64,000 bases of DNA. It comes from Mesorhizobium sp. LHD-90. GTDB taxonomy: Bacteria > Pseudomonadota > Alphaproteobacteria > Rhizobiales > Rhizobiaceae. Of this stretch, positions 36,851 through 45,817 are shown piece after piece. The notes beneath the pieces are model-generated. The model made no database searches and was not told the DNA's origin. It saw only the letters and a list, made by a program, of their open reading frames with translations. The number at the start of each line of letters is the position of its first letter. Positions within the stretch are counted from its first letter, which is position 1. The translations under genes and the position numbers were made by a program. The stretch covers positions 288,434 to 352,433 of the forward strand of contig NZ_JAVFVV010000006.1 in NCBI RefSeq assembly GCF_030929505.1, read 5' to 3'.

Positions 36851-37027
36851 TCACGGAAACTTCGATTTTCCGATCCAGGCCGGCAGCCTGCCGCGCATCG
36901 GCGCACTGGAGGGCGTCAAGCCGAAGTGCAGGCGCAGGCTCGGGACGACTGGACGCTGGACTCGCCCTTCGGCGAGCGCCTGCGCGGCGTCGGCGATGGC
37001 CGGGTCGGTGGTAGGCATGGTTTGCAT
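36851..37027 (-). CDS. Small hypothetical protein
   Basis: A 58-aa protein: MQTMPTTDPAIADAAQALAEGRVQRPVVPSLRLHFGLTPSSAPMRGRLPAWIGKSKFP. Good SD (GGAGAGG) before the ATG at 37027. Same strand and close spacing to the 212-aa gene suggest a shared operon. No family recognised; coding status moderate. Confidence 0.5.
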   Translation of the reverse strand: MQTMPTTDPAIADAAQALAEGRVQRPVVPSLRLHFGLTPSSAPMRGRLPAWIGKSKFP

Positions 37028-37158
37028 TGGCCTCTCCAAACGAGAGGGGACCGCACACGCTATTGCCAATCGCGGAAGTTTCGCTTACGGAAAAGCATCC
37101 AACGCCTTCGCAAGCTTAACAAATCCGGGACGCCGTGTAGCGCGCGGCGATCCCGGGT

Positions 37159-37443
37159 TTACTGCCGGGCGATTGCGTCGTCGACCTTGCGCGGTCGTCC
37201 GACCTGCCTTGCGACCGGCGCATTGAGGCGAGCGGCTGCGGCTTTTTCCGCTGCGTTATGACGGTCGGCCTGCCATGCCCTGATTTGCGCGAGGGAATAG
37301 CCGCGCCGGCTGACTGAAAGTTCGAGCGGCGGCGGAAAGCGGCCTGCCTTCATTTCCCGCCAGCGCGTGGTAGCGGACAGTCCGGTCAAGGAATCCAGTT
37401 CGCTTTTGGACAAAATGCGTGCGTCATCGACCATGGCATCCAT
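37159..37443 (-). CDS. AlpA-family transcriptional regulator
   Basis: A 94-aa protein with the AlpA/MerR-like wHTH: RILSKSELDSLTGLSATTRWREMKAGRFPPPLELSVSRRGYSLAQIRAWQADR, then a basic C-terminal tail. AlpA-type activators control integrase and excision genes in P4-like and PICI satellites. Start at 37443 with GGGAGAG SD; an inner ATG (37434) is possible. Confidence 0.88.
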   Translation of the reverse strand: MDAMVDDARILSKSELDSLTGLSATTRWREMKAGRFPPPLELSVSRRGYSLAQIRAWQADRHNAAEKAAAARLNAPVARQVGRPRKVDDAIARQ

Positions 37444-37536
37444 GTTCGGCTCTCCCGGATTTGGCGGCGGTTTGTGATTGCCGGGAGAGCATGGCGCGAC
37501 CTGCAACGCGCCGCAAATGGAATTAAATATGCGTAA

Positions 37537-37950
37537 TTAATTCCTGCGCTCAGCCAGAATTCGGACGACGGTCGCCCTGATCCCGCGAATTTCCTTTTCC
37601 GTCACGCCAGCCCGCCGCAGGATGTCGAGCGCGTCAGCCATTAGAACCGCGCGCATCTTTTTGTCGTCATTTCCTTTGCGCTTGGCGTCGGCGAGCCAAG
37701 CTTGATGATGGTCCAGAAGTTCAACGATGCTCCTCGCCTGATCTGACACACCCGTCATCGGCCGGCCGCGCCGCCTCGGCTGTGTGGCGAGCAGCGCGGC
37801 GAGCAGGGCGTCGAGCAGCGCCGCGTCGACAGTTACCTGTTGCTTGCGGCGGATCAGCACGACCGGCTCGTCCACCCACTGCCCGTTCGCACCGAGCGCG
37901 CGAAGGCGGTCGACAAGGCCCGCCAGTTCATCATCGGGATCGGCGGTCAT
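37537..37950 (-). CDS. Hypothetical protein coupled to integrase
   Basis: A 137-aa helical protein: MTADPDDELAGLVDRLRALGANGQWVDEPVVLIRRKQQVTVDAALLDALLAALL..., then RRRGRPM and SIVELLDHHQAWLADAKRKG. Its ATG overlaps the integrase stop (TCAT at 37947-37950), so it is translated after the integrase. No domain recognised; an excisionase or accessory recombination factor is possible from its place. Confidence 0.7.
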   Translation of the reverse strand: MTADPDDELAGLVDRLRALGANGQWVDEPVVLIRRKQQVTVDAALLDALLAALLATQPRRRGRPMTGVSDQARSIVELLDHHQAWLADAKRKGNDDKKMRAVLMADALDILRRAGVTEKEIRGIRATVVRILAERRN

Positions 37951-39299
37951 GCCGAAGCTTTTTGGCGGCGGAAGGCGACGACCTCGCCGGTCGCCTGCTC
38001 GCCGGACAGCAGCCGCTCGACATGGCGCGCCCATGCGTCCAACGCGACGCGCTTTTCGGGCAACCTGTCATAGGCGTTGTAGTGCTCGCTTTCGACATCC
38101 TCGTCGGCATGGCCGAGGACCGCGATTCGGTCCTCGCGCGGGACGCCGAGCCGCGCCATGCCGGTCGTGCATGTTCGCCGGAACGAATGCGGCGTCGGTC
38201 GGCGGGCTTGCAGGCGCTTGACGACCTCGCCGTCCTCGCCGTTCGGGTCGAGGTCGCCAATGACGCGCCGCATGGCCTGCGAAAGGGAGTGCCGGGCGAT
38301 CTGCTTGCGGTTGTAGTAGCGGCTCTCAAAGACGTATTCGAGCGGGCTGTTGCGCCCGAAATCCCGCGCCTGTTCCTGCTGTTGCGCCTCGATGGCGGCG
38401 AGGATGATATCCGCCGCTTGCCGCGACAGCGGCGTTACATGCCGCCGCCGCGCCTTCATGCGCTCTTCGGGCAATTCGATCAGCGCTTGGCCGGGCTTGT
38501 CGATATAGCGCAATTCGGCGGTCGCCAGCCCGGCAATCTCGGCGGGCCGCTGGCCGGTCAGCGCCAGAGTTTGAAGGGCGGCGCGGACGCCAGTGACGAG
38601 ATCGGCCTTTTCGATGGCGCGCCAGAGCACCACGAATTCGGCGTCGTCCAGAACCCGGATGCCCTTTTTCTTGCGGAGCTTCCTTTCGTTGGTCGGCTTT
38701 TTGATCCCAGCCATCGGGTCGCGGTCGATCAGCGCTTGCGCGACCGCCCATGCGAAAAAGCGGAGGAATGTCGAGCGGAGCCGATTGGCGGAAATCGGCG
38801 CGACCTGTGCCTTTTCCAGCAAGCGCTGCGCGACATCGGCCTTGCTGATATCGGCCAGCGCGCGGTCGCCCCAAAGCGGGCGGGCCTCGCGTTTCAGGAA
38901 TCCGGCATCCTGTTCCCACGATGCCTTTTCCTTGGCGAGGTCGACGAGGAACAGGTCGCACGCCTTGTCGAAGGTCAGGACGACCTCGGCCTCCTTGCGG
39001 CGGCGCTCCTCCTTGACGGCCTCGCGCTCGCCCACCGGATCGCCGCCGCTGACAATCCGGCCACGCGCCTTTTCGGCCTCCTTGCGCATCTGCGCCATGG
39101 TGATGATCGGGTGTTCGCCAAGGGGCAGGCGGCCAAGTTTGGTGCTGCCGAGGGCGCGGCCACGGAAACAGCCGACAATCCGGTCCCGGTAAACGCGGGC
39201 CTGAAAACCCCGGATTTTGTCGTCGTGGTAGTCGATACAGCCCTTATCGGGTCGGGCGACCCGCTTGGCGAATGTTTCGTCTAGGTGGGCAACTGGCAT
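37947..39299 (-). CDS. int: Tyrosine-type site-specific integrase
   Basis: A 450-aa integrase with an N-terminal arm-binding domain of the DUF4102 type (GCIDYHDDKIRGFQARVY...GSTKLGRLPLGEHP), a SAM-like core-binding domain (LTFDKACDLFLVDLAKEK...) and a catalytic domain. Catalytic residues: Arg in LTGQRPAEIAGL, HxxR in PTPHSFRRTCTTGMARLG, and His/Tyr in LGHADEDVESEHYNAYDRL. ATG at 39299 (MPVAHLDETF). It sits next to attR, transcribed into the element, and presumably drives integration into tRNA-Pro. Confidence 0.95.
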   Translation of the reverse strand: MPVAHLDETFAKRVARPDKGCIDYHDDKIRGFQARVYRDRIVGCFRGRALGSTKLGRLPLGEHPIITMAQMRKEAEKARGRIVSGGDPVGEREAVKEERRRKEAEVVLTFDKACDLFLVDLAKEKASWEQDAGFLKREARPLWGDRALADISKADVAQRLLEKAQVAPISANRLRSTFLRFFAWAVAQALIDRDPMAGIKKPTNERKLRKKKGIRVLDDAEFVVLWRAIEKADLVTGVRAALQTLALTGQRPAEIAGLATAELRYIDKPGQALIELPEERMKARRRHVTPLSRQAADIILAAIEAQQQEQARDFGRNSPLEYVFESRYYNRKQIARHSLSQAMRRVIGDLDPNGEDGEVVKRLQARRPTPHSFRRTCTTGMARLGVPREDRIAVLGHADEDVESEHYNAYDRLPEKRVALDAWARHVERLLSGEQATGEVVAFRRQKASA

Positions 39300-39435
39300 G
39301 GTTTGGGTCCGTTCTCGACCCACGGCCCCTTGATTACAGGGCGGATGGGTCCGTTTCGTCGTTCGGTCCACCGGCCCGACCCTGGAGCCCTTGTTGCCTT
39401 GTCAAATGCGCACGGCCAAAAATCGGGCTGAAACA

Positions 39436-39447
39436 GGGGTCAAGGGG
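39436..39447 (+). repeat. 12-bp copy of the att core
   Basis: GGGGTCAAGGGG repeats the anticodon-stem part of the att core (same string in both 64-bp repeats). It lies between int and the arm-type repeat at 39470, so it may be an accessory integrase site. Confidence 0.45.
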
Positions 39448-39469
39448 CCTAGGGCCGTTTTCCGGTTTT

Positions 39470-39510
39470 GGGTTCAAATTGGGTCCAGATTTTTGCAATA
39501 ATCTGAACCC
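39470..39510. repeat. Arm-type repeat and inverted repeat by attR
   Basis: 39470-39486 is the second copy of GGGTTCAAATTGGGTCC (first at 30247-30263). Overlapping it, GGGTCCAGATT (39481-39491) and AATCTGAACCC (39500-39510) form an inverted repeat with one mismatch. Just downstream, AACCCTTGCA/TGCAAGGGTT (39543-39563) is another perfect 10-bp palindrome. These are likely integrase or accessory-factor sites. Confidence 0.6.
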
Positions 39511-39615
39511 AAATGCGAAACCCTGAAACGACGATAGGCCGCAAACCCTTGCATTGCAAGGGTTTTGAAAGCTGGAGCCCTTGTTAGAAATCGCCTGAAA
39601 AGCGGTTCGGCGGCC

Positions 39616-39679
39616 CTGGGGGTCAAGGGGTCGTGGGTTCGAATCCCGCCACTCCGACCAATAAAAACAAGGGGTTAGC
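39616..39679 (+). repeat. attR, right attachment repeat
   Basis: 64-bp copy of the tRNA-Pro 3' half (GGGGGTCAAGGGGTCGTGGG...) plus 19 bases. The T stem here is GTGGG/CCCGC with G39635 and C39647. No 5' half of a tRNA precedes it, so it is not a functional tRNA. Confidence 0.92.
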
Positions 39680-39739
39680 CGCCTCTCCTCAAACTGGCTA
39701 CAAAATTCATAGCCACCCAACCATATCCGCATATGTCGA

Positions 39740-40052
39740 GATGTTGATTGTCGCCGATCTCGAATCGAAGGGCTTCCTTCCCAAGGGCGCAGCCGAATAG
39801 CACCCTAGGCACCTAGCCCGCGCCGAACTGTCGCCTGCGCAGGAAGCGGCGCATATTTTGCGCAGGCAAGCGATATGGCTGAAAACAAAATCTGGTGAAA
39901 CAAATTGTTCCACCAACCTCTCAGACGGCCGCGGCTGGCATTGTCTTTATCCCGGAAAATGGTGGAGGCGACGGCGCGCGACTGGTGCAGTCACATTCGC
40001 CCAAAGAATTGACCTAGCGCAATGGTCTGGTGGCGGTGCCATACATTCGTAG
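39740..40052 (+). pseudogene. Decayed gene remnant, possibly ParB-like
   Basis: From an ATG at 39740 one frame reads MLIVADLESKGFLPKGAAE, hits a stop at 39797, and continues in the same frame HPRHLARAELSPAQEAAHILRRQAIWLKTKSGET... to 40052. HLxRAELSPxQEAAH resembles the helical segment after the ParB/Srx domain of ParB-like proteins of mobile elements (NLHRAELT-type). No intact gene remains. It lies just outside attR and is more AT-rich than the chromosome, suggesting an older integration. The ParB link is tentative. Confidence 0.45.
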
Positions 40053-40093
40053 TCTGCCTACGGGGCCGAAGAGGGCGGAACAAGCGGAGCGTA

Positions 40094-40403
40094 ATGAGTA
40101 CCAACGCCAAGGACCGCCCTCTTTGATGATCGAGACGCGGGCGATACTGCTTGCCGCGGGCCGAACAACGCCACTGAACAGAACCGCCTCGCCAAGGAGG
40201 CGACGGCTTTCATCGAAGACAAAGCTCGTGCTGAGCACCTCGCCGAGCAATTGGCCGTGGCAATCGCTGAGCTGGAAGGAATGGGAGAGTGCCGAATACT
40301 TGACAGTTTCGAAGATCACATCAAGAATTATAAGCAAAACCTACTTGAAAGACGTTCATCGGGAGCTTTCAATAACGACCGGATTTCAGTTCCCTCCGGA
40401 TAA
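40094..40403 (+). pseudogene. Second frameshifted coding remnant
   Basis: ATG 40094 with GGAG upstream reads MSTNAKDRPL then stops; the coding signal continues in another frame from about 40116: FDDRDAG..., then NRLAKEATAFIEDKARAEHLAEQLAVAIAELEGMGECRILDSFEDHIKNYKQNLLERR, ending at 40403. The amphipathic, charged helices look genuinely coding, but there is no complete frame. It may be the tail of the remnant before it or a separate gene. Family unknown. Confidence 0.45.
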
Positions 40404-40453
40404 AAGACGGGGGTCGCAACAGGAGCGCAGCGGGCGGAAAAGGGGGGGCGGGC

Positions 40454-42772
40454 ATGGCTGTTGTGGTCGGTAGCTTCGTCGAGGCGGATACGCTTCTCGA
40501 CAGCGAGAGCTTAGATTTGCTGATCAACGGTGTTGTGGATGTCACAGCGGTGACAACAGCCGCTGGCACCTTCGTTTATGCCGTCGGCCCGGATGACAAT
40601 GGCTTGAGCTGCTTTACACTCGGCGCCAATGGCACGTTGACGAACATCCAGAACATCCAGAACAGTGCCACTATTTCGCTGCTCGAGGCGTCGCTGGTCA
40701 CCACTGCCACGATTGGCGGGCGGGCATACGTCTACGTGATGGGTGGCGCCGGCGAGTCGCTCTCCACCTTCGAGGTCGGAACATCCGGACAGCTCACATT
40801 CCTCGGCCGTGTTAACGACTCTGGGCTGGCCGGGCCGTCCCTCGACGGCGGGAACGAGATGAACACGTTCACGGCGGGCGGGAAGACATATCTCTATGTG
40901 CGCGGCGGCGACCTTTTTACTGACGAAGGGGGCCTCCCCGTTGTAAAAGGCCTCGTCAATATCATTGAGCTTGGTTCCGACGGCCTCCCGGCAAGCACAT
41001 TTACGGCCCCGTTGGGCGACAACCTCGCCGACGATGCGGTGGCCGTTACCGTCGGCGCGCGCACATTCCTGGTCGAATGCGTTCCGCGTGCGACGTTTTT
41101 CGGCATCCCCAGCGCCATTGGCTGTTATGAAGTTCTGGCCGACGGTTCGCTCCAACTCACCGACGCATTGGTCAACTCGTCCTCCGCTCCCGTCGATCTT
41201 GCCGCAGCGGTCGTGGGGGGTACGAACTACGTGGTGGCTGCAACTATCTTTGGCACGGCACCCACCGGCCTTACGGTCTTCAAGGTTGATGGAAACGGCG
41301 CGCTCTTGGTGGTCTCCGACTATGGCGGAACAACCGAAGATCCCTATCTAGGCGCAGTGGAAGTTGTACCCTTCACGCTGGGCGGCGAAACATTCGTTGC
41401 CGCGATTGCCGCACTCACTACGAACGTCACCCGCGTGGATGTGCTCCGGCTCGACGCAACGGGCTTGCTGACGCTGGTGTCGCAGCACGCGATTCCCTCG
41501 ACGTTCTCTGCGGGTGAAGCGAACCTTCGCATCGTCGACGGCTCCCTCGTACTCGTATCCGCCGACGCAGAGAACAGTGCGCTTCATACCTTTGTTCTCG
41601 GCGCCGGCGCGGACATACTGACCGGTGGCAATGGCGACGACAATCTGGTGGGCTTCGCCGGAGACGATGTGCTCAACGGTAGCGCGGGCGCCGACATCTT
41701 CGACGGGGGCCAGGGCAGTGACTGGGCGAGCTATCAGTCGGCTCCCTCGTCGGTCGCAGTGGCACTCGACGGCTTCTTGCCGCCAGGAGGGACTTTGGGC
41801 GATGCTGTCGGCGATATCTTTCTGGACATCGAGAACCTGCGCGGCTCGCAATTCGGAGACTGGCTGCGGGGCAACGCTGGCAACAACGTGCTGGACGGCA
41901 ACGCAGGCGCCGACACCATCCAGGGCGGCGGTGGCAACGACACCTATTACGTCGACAATGCCGGCGACACAATTGTGGAACTCTCCGGCGGCGGCGACGA
42001 CAGGGTCTCGGCGCAGCGGGACTTCGCGCTCGGCGCCGGCCAGGAAGTCGAACTGATAACGACCACCAACTACGGTGCGGTGCGCAATATCGACCTGAAA
42101 GGCAACGAATTCGCCCAGACCATCGTTGGCAACAACGGCAACAACTGGCTGCATGACGGCGGCGTCGGCGGCGCCGATACGCTTCGGGGCCGCGAGGGCA
42201 ATGACTACTACACGGTCTACAATGCGGCTGCCGTCATCATCGAAGGCAAGGGCCAAGGCGCCTTCGACCGGGTGGCGGCCGGCGTGAACTATACGGTCGG
42301 CGCAGGCATCGAGGTCGAGTCGCTTCGCACGACCAGCCAGCATGCGAACTATAGCATGAACCTCACCGGCAACGAGTTCGGCCAGCAAATCATCGGCAAT
42401 GACGGCAACAACCGGCTAGACGGCAAGGACGGCCGCGATACCATCCAGACCGGCCTTGGCAACGACACGATCGTTTTCTCAACGGCGCTTCGGCCGGGAA
42501 ATGTAGACCAGATCACCGATTTCATCGTCACCGACGATCAAATAGCGCTGGACAGCGCGATCTTCACCGCACTTAGCGTCGGGGCGCTCGATGCCTCCGC
42601 TTTCAAGGATAACATCCTGGCGCCGATAGATGCCGACGACCGCATCATCTACAACTCCAACACTGGCTCGCTGTTCTACGACGCAGACGGGCTTGGCGGA
42701 GCAGCGGCGGTGAAGTTCGCAACGCTGGCGACGGGACTGGCTCTGACCGCTGGCGACTTCGTGGTGATCTAG
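40454..42772 (+). CDS. RTX-type protein with beta-propeller-like N-terminal half
   Basis: A 772-aa protein. Residues about 1-380 contain seven repeats of about 50 aa of the pattern (V/F)TxGGxTYxYVxGGDxxxLxxFxLGxxGxLT, suggesting a lactonase/YVTN-like seven-bladed propeller. From about 388 on come hemolysin-type calcium repeats (GGNGDDNLVGFAGDDVLNGSAGADIFDGGQGSD; GNAGADTIQGGGGNDTYYVDNAGD) and AEVE-type units also found in the RTX protein at 5647-7182. The terminal segment DDRIIYNSNTGSLFYDADG...LTAGDFVVI matches its paralogue. No signal peptide; type I secretion is expected. It probably acts at or outside the cell surface. Confidence 0.85.
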   Translation: MAVVVGSFVEADTLLDSESLDLLINGVVDVTAVTTAAGTFVYAVGPDDNGLSCFTLGANGTLTNIQNIQNSATISLLEASLVTTATIGGRAYVYVMGGAGESLSTFEVGTSGQLTFLGRVNDSGLAGPSLDGGNEMNTFTAGGKTYLYVRGGDLFTDEGGLPVVKGLVNIIELGSDGLPASTFTAPLGDNLADDAVAVTVGARTFLVECVPRATFFGIPSAIGCYEVLADGSLQLTDALVNSSSAPVDLAAAVVGGTNYVVAATIFGTAPTGLTVFKVDGNGALLVVSDYGGTTEDPYLGAVEVVPFTLGGETFVAAIAALTTNVTRVDVLRLDATGLLTLVSQHAIPSTFSAGEANLRIVDGSLVLVSADAENSALHTFVLGAGADILTGGNGDDNLVGFAGDDVLNGSAGADIFDGGQGSDWASYQSAPSSVAVALDGFLPPGGTLGDAVGDIFLDIENLRGSQFGDWLRGNAGNNVLDGNAGADTIQGGGGNDTYYVDNAGDTIVELSGGGDDRVSAQRDFALGAGQEVELITTTNYGAVRNIDLKGNEFAQTIVGNNGNNWLHDGGVGGADTLRGREGNDYYTVYNAAAVIIEGKGQGAFDRVAAGVNYTVGAGIEVESLRTTSQHANYSMNLTGNEFGQQIIGNDGNNRLDGKDGRDTIQTGLGNDTIVFSTALRPGNVDQITDFIVTDDQIALDSAIFTALSVGALDASAFKDNILAPIDADDRIIYNSNTGSLFYDADGLGGAAAVKFATLATGLALTAGDFVVI

Positions 42773-42870
42773 CAGGCTCACGCCCTCCTGGCCTGCCGCT
42801 CGGCCGCGCGGCGGCCGTTAAGTTAGATGCGGTGGCCGGCCGCTATGGCACACATTGGACGTCCACTTCG

Positions 42871-44166
42871 TCAGGCCGCTTGCCCGGGCAACCAGCCCGA
42901 TCTGCGCGGCCTTTCTTGGTCGCGGCCGGCAAGCGCGCGCTGGTGCCTGGCCTCCAGCGCCATCGCGCCCCAGATCAGGCCGACGAGCAGGTAGAAATGC
43001 CGCCAGTGGTCGGTGTCGATCACGGTACCCAGCCCGATATGCCCGAGCAGCGTGACATAGGCGCACAGGAGATAGGGCTGCCACGGCCGGTCGCGGAACA
43101 GGATGCGGAACCCGCCTGCCACCGTCCACACGATCATCGTCACATAGGCGGCGAAGCCCAGCCAGCCATAGTCCAGCAGCGCCTTCAGCCAGATGTCGTG
43201 GGTGTCCTCGCCATAGAGCAGGCCGAACACCAGCGGGCCGATGCCGAGCGGATGTTCCATCGCCATCTGGAAGCCGATCGTGTAGCGCGCGAAACGCCCG
43301 AGGCGCGCCGAATCGTAATCCTGGAGCAATTGGGCGCGGGTGGTGAACAGGTCGGCGACGCTCGGGATCTGCAGGATGACGAGCACGCCGAGGACAAGCA
43401 GCGCCAGCACGGCGATCGCCATGATGACGATGCGCAGCCGGAACAGGCCGCTGTTGGTCTGCAAGAACAGCCCGAACACCAGGAGGATCGACGAGACAGC
43501 GAACAGCCCCCAGGCGCCGCGCGAGAAGGAAAAGAAGATGCCGGCGACGATGACGAGCAGCGGCAGGGCGTAGAGCGGCATGTTCTTCACGCGTCCGGTC
43601 ATGAGCCGGTGCAGCAGCCAGACGCCTGGCAGCGTCAGGAACGGGCCGAACACATTGGGATCCTGGAACGCACCCGCGGCGCGTTCGTAGCGGGTGAACA
43701 TGTCGGCGCCGGGGAAGGCGTGGAAATAGCCCAGGACGCCAAGCGTCGAGGTGGCGACCGCGGCGATCACGTAGGATACGAAGATCACCCGGTAGAGACC
43801 GGGTTGCGCCTCCGTCACCGCAGCGAAGAACACCGCGGTGAAGGCGAGGAAAAGCGACACGGCGATGTAGAGCGGGGTGGAAGCGAGATCCTCCATCTGC
43901 GTCATGGAGATCATGCCGCCGATGTTGAAGACGACCAGCAGCGCGAGCAGCGGCGCCACGGAGCGCGAGATGCCCAGGCCAAACAGCGCCCAGACGGCGA
44001 TCAGCCCCGCCATGTAGATTTCGTAAGGAGCCGGCTCGCGGATGACGAAGCCGGACAAGAGGATGCCCAGCGCCACGGCGCCGGTCGAGATCAGCGAGAC
44101 GAGTTTCGCGTTGACCGCCTCGCGGGGCAGTGCGCCGGCGGCAGCGCTTTCGACTGCCGCGATCAA
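42871..44166 (-). CDS. O-antigen ligase / polysaccharide polymerase-like membrane protein
   Basis: A 431-aa protein with about 10-12 transmembrane helices and the O-antigen ligase (Wzy_C/RfaL) pattern: ERAAGAFQDPNVFGPFLTLPGVWLL, FFSFSRGAWGLFAVSSILL and the periplasmic-loop motif GEDTHDIWLKALLDYGWLG (HN..L..L.E.G type). The start is a TTG at 44166 overlapping the stop of the sugar transferase gene (TTGA). It may polymerise or ligate exopolysaccharide units in this cluster. Confidence 0.85.
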   Translation of the reverse strand: MIAAVESAAAGALPREAVNAKLVSLISTGAVALGILLSGFVIREPAPYEIYMAGLIAVWALFGLGISRSVAPLLALLVVFNIGGMISMTQMEDLASTPLYIAVSLFLAFTAVFFAAVTEAQPGLYRVIFVSYVIAAVATSTLGVLGYFHAFPGADMFTRYERAAGAFQDPNVFGPFLTLPGVWLLHRLMTGRVKNMPLYALPLLVIVAGIFFSFSRGAWGLFAVSSILLVFGLFLQTNSGLFRLRIVIMAIAVLALLVLGVLVILQIPSVADLFTTRAQLLQDYDSARLGRFARYTIGFQMAMEHPLGIGPLVFGLLYGEDTHDIWLKALLDYGWLGFAAYVTMIVWTVAGGFRILFRDRPWQPYLLCAYVTLLGHIGLGTVIDTDHWRHFYLLVGLIWGAMALEARHQRALAGRDQERPRRSGWLPGQAA

Positions 44167-45698
44167 TAGGCGTTTTCCGTGTTGAGCAGCCGCATCGGCG
44201 TCAGCACCAGAATCTTCAGGTCGAACCAGAGCGACCAGTTCTCGATGTAGAACAGGTCGTACTCGGTGCGCATCTTGATCTTCTCGTCGGTGTCCATCTC
44301 GCCGCGCCAGCCGTTGATCTGCGCCCAGCCGGTCACGCCGGGTTTTACGCGATGGCGGGCGAAATAGCCGTCCACGACCTCGGTGTAGAGAAGATTGTGC
44401 GACTGCGCGGCGACCGCGTGCGGACGCGGGCCGACCAGCGAGAGCGAGCCGAACAGCGCGTTGAAGAACTGCGGCAGTTCGTCGATCGAGGTTTTCCTGA
44501 TGAACCGGCCGACGCGGGTGACGCGCGGATCGTTTTTCGTAACCGTCTTCTTGGCCGTGGGGTCAGACTGGTCCGCATACATCGAGCGGAACTTGAAAAC
44601 CTCGATCTCCTCATTGTTGAAGCCGTGGCGCTTCTGCTTGAAGATCACCGGCCCCTTGCTATCGAGCTTGATGGCGATCGCGGTAGCCAGCATGATCGGC
44701 GAGAACAGGACGATGCCGACGATCGAAAAGACGATGTCGAAGGCGCGCTTGGCGACCCAATCCCAGTCGTTGATCGGCTTGTCGAAGATGTCGAGCAGCG
44801 GCACCGAGCCGATGTAGGAATAGGAGCGCGGTCGGAACTGCAACTGGTTGTTGTGGGCCGACAGGCGTATGTCGACCGGCAACACCCAGAGTTTCTTCAA
44901 GAGCGACAGCACGCGGGCTTCTGCCGTCAGCGGCAGCGAGACAATCAGCATGTCGATGCGGGCGATGCGGGCGAACTCGATCAGTTCTGAGATGTTGCCG
45001 AGTTTCGGATAGCCCGCGACGATCGGCGGCGAGCGCTTGTCGTCGCGGTCGTCGAAGATGCCGCAGATGCGGATGTCGTTGTAGGGCTGCTGTTCAATCG
45101 AGCGGATCAGGCCTTCCGCCGCCTTGCCACCACCGACGATCACCGCGCGGCGCTCCATGCGGCCGTTGCGGGCCCAGCGGCGGATCACCCGTGCCATGAC
45201 GAGCCGCACAGTGACGATCATGCCCAGCCCGATGATGAACCACAGGCCGAACACCGCGCGCGAATAGTCCTCTGAAATCTTCAGCATGAAGCCGGCGATC
45301 GCGACTACCGCGAAGGCGCCGGCCCACACCAGCGCCATGCGGCCGACATAGCGGGTCGGTAACAGCAGGGCGGACACCTGGTAGCAATCGAACAGTTCCA
45401 GGCCGATCACGGTGACCAGCGAAACGCCGGCGATGACCAGCGGATAATGCCAGTAGAGGTGCGTCGAGAAGCCGACGTAGTAGGCGAAGATGAGCATGCC
45501 GGAGAGAAGCAGAAGCGCGAATTCGGCGAGCCTCAGCACGCCGGCGACCATCACCGGCGACATGGTATCGCGCCGGTACTGCGCCGCCACCTGCTGCGCG
45601 ATCTTTCCGAGCTTCGCCTTTTCCGGCTTCTTCTCGCTGCCGTCGAGCTTGCGCACGGCGTCCATCGAGAAGCGCTCGCCGGGGTCCATTTTTGCCAT
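44163..45698 (-). CDS. Undecaprenyl-phosphate glycosyl-1-phosphate transferase (WbaP/ExoY type)
   Basis: A 511-aa initiating sugar transferase. The N-terminal half has several membrane helices (residues about 50-160) and a CoA-binding-like Rossmann segment (RRAVIVGGGKAAEGLIRSI). The C-terminal bacterial sugar transferase domain starts KRAFDIVFSIVGIVLFSP, with FKQKRHGFNNEEIEVFKFRSM, RKTSIDELPQFFNALFGSLSLVGPRPHA and HRVKPGVTGWAQINGWRGE. It loads the first sugar-phosphate onto the lipid carrier and starts repeat-unit assembly. Overlaps the downstream ligase gene. Confidence 0.95.
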   Translation of the reverse strand: MAKMDPGERFSMDAVRKLDGSEKKPEKAKLGKIAQQVAAQYRRDTMSPVMVAGVLRLAEFALLLLSGMLIFAYYVGFSTHLYWHYPLVIAGVSLVTVIGLELFDCYQVSALLLPTRYVGRMALVWAGAFAVVAIAGFMLKISEDYSRAVFGLWFIIGLGMIVTVRLVMARVIRRWARNGRMERRAVIVGGGKAAEGLIRSIEQQPYNDIRICGIFDDRDDKRSPPIVAGYPKLGNISELIEFARIARIDMLIVSLPLTAEARVLSLLKKLWVLPVDIRLSAHNNQLQFRPRSYSYIGSVPLLDIFDKPINDWDWVAKRAFDIVFSIVGIVLFSPIMLATAIAIKLDSKGPVIFKQKRHGFNNEEIEVFKFRSMYADQSDPTAKKTVTKNDPRVTRVGRFIRKTSIDELPQFFNALFGSLSLVGPRPHAVAAQSHNLLYTEVVDGYFARHRVKPGVTGWAQINGWRGEMDTDEKIKMRTEYDLFYIENWSLWFDLKILVLTPMRLLNTENAY

Positions 45699-45817
45699 TG
45701 CCGCAATGTCCGCGAGGAATAGCCCGACCCTAGCGGCGCCGGACTAACAATCCCTTGAAGTTGCATCGATAGTTTGAGCAACTGCCGGTGTAAAGGCAAT
45801 GACGATCTTGGTCGAGA

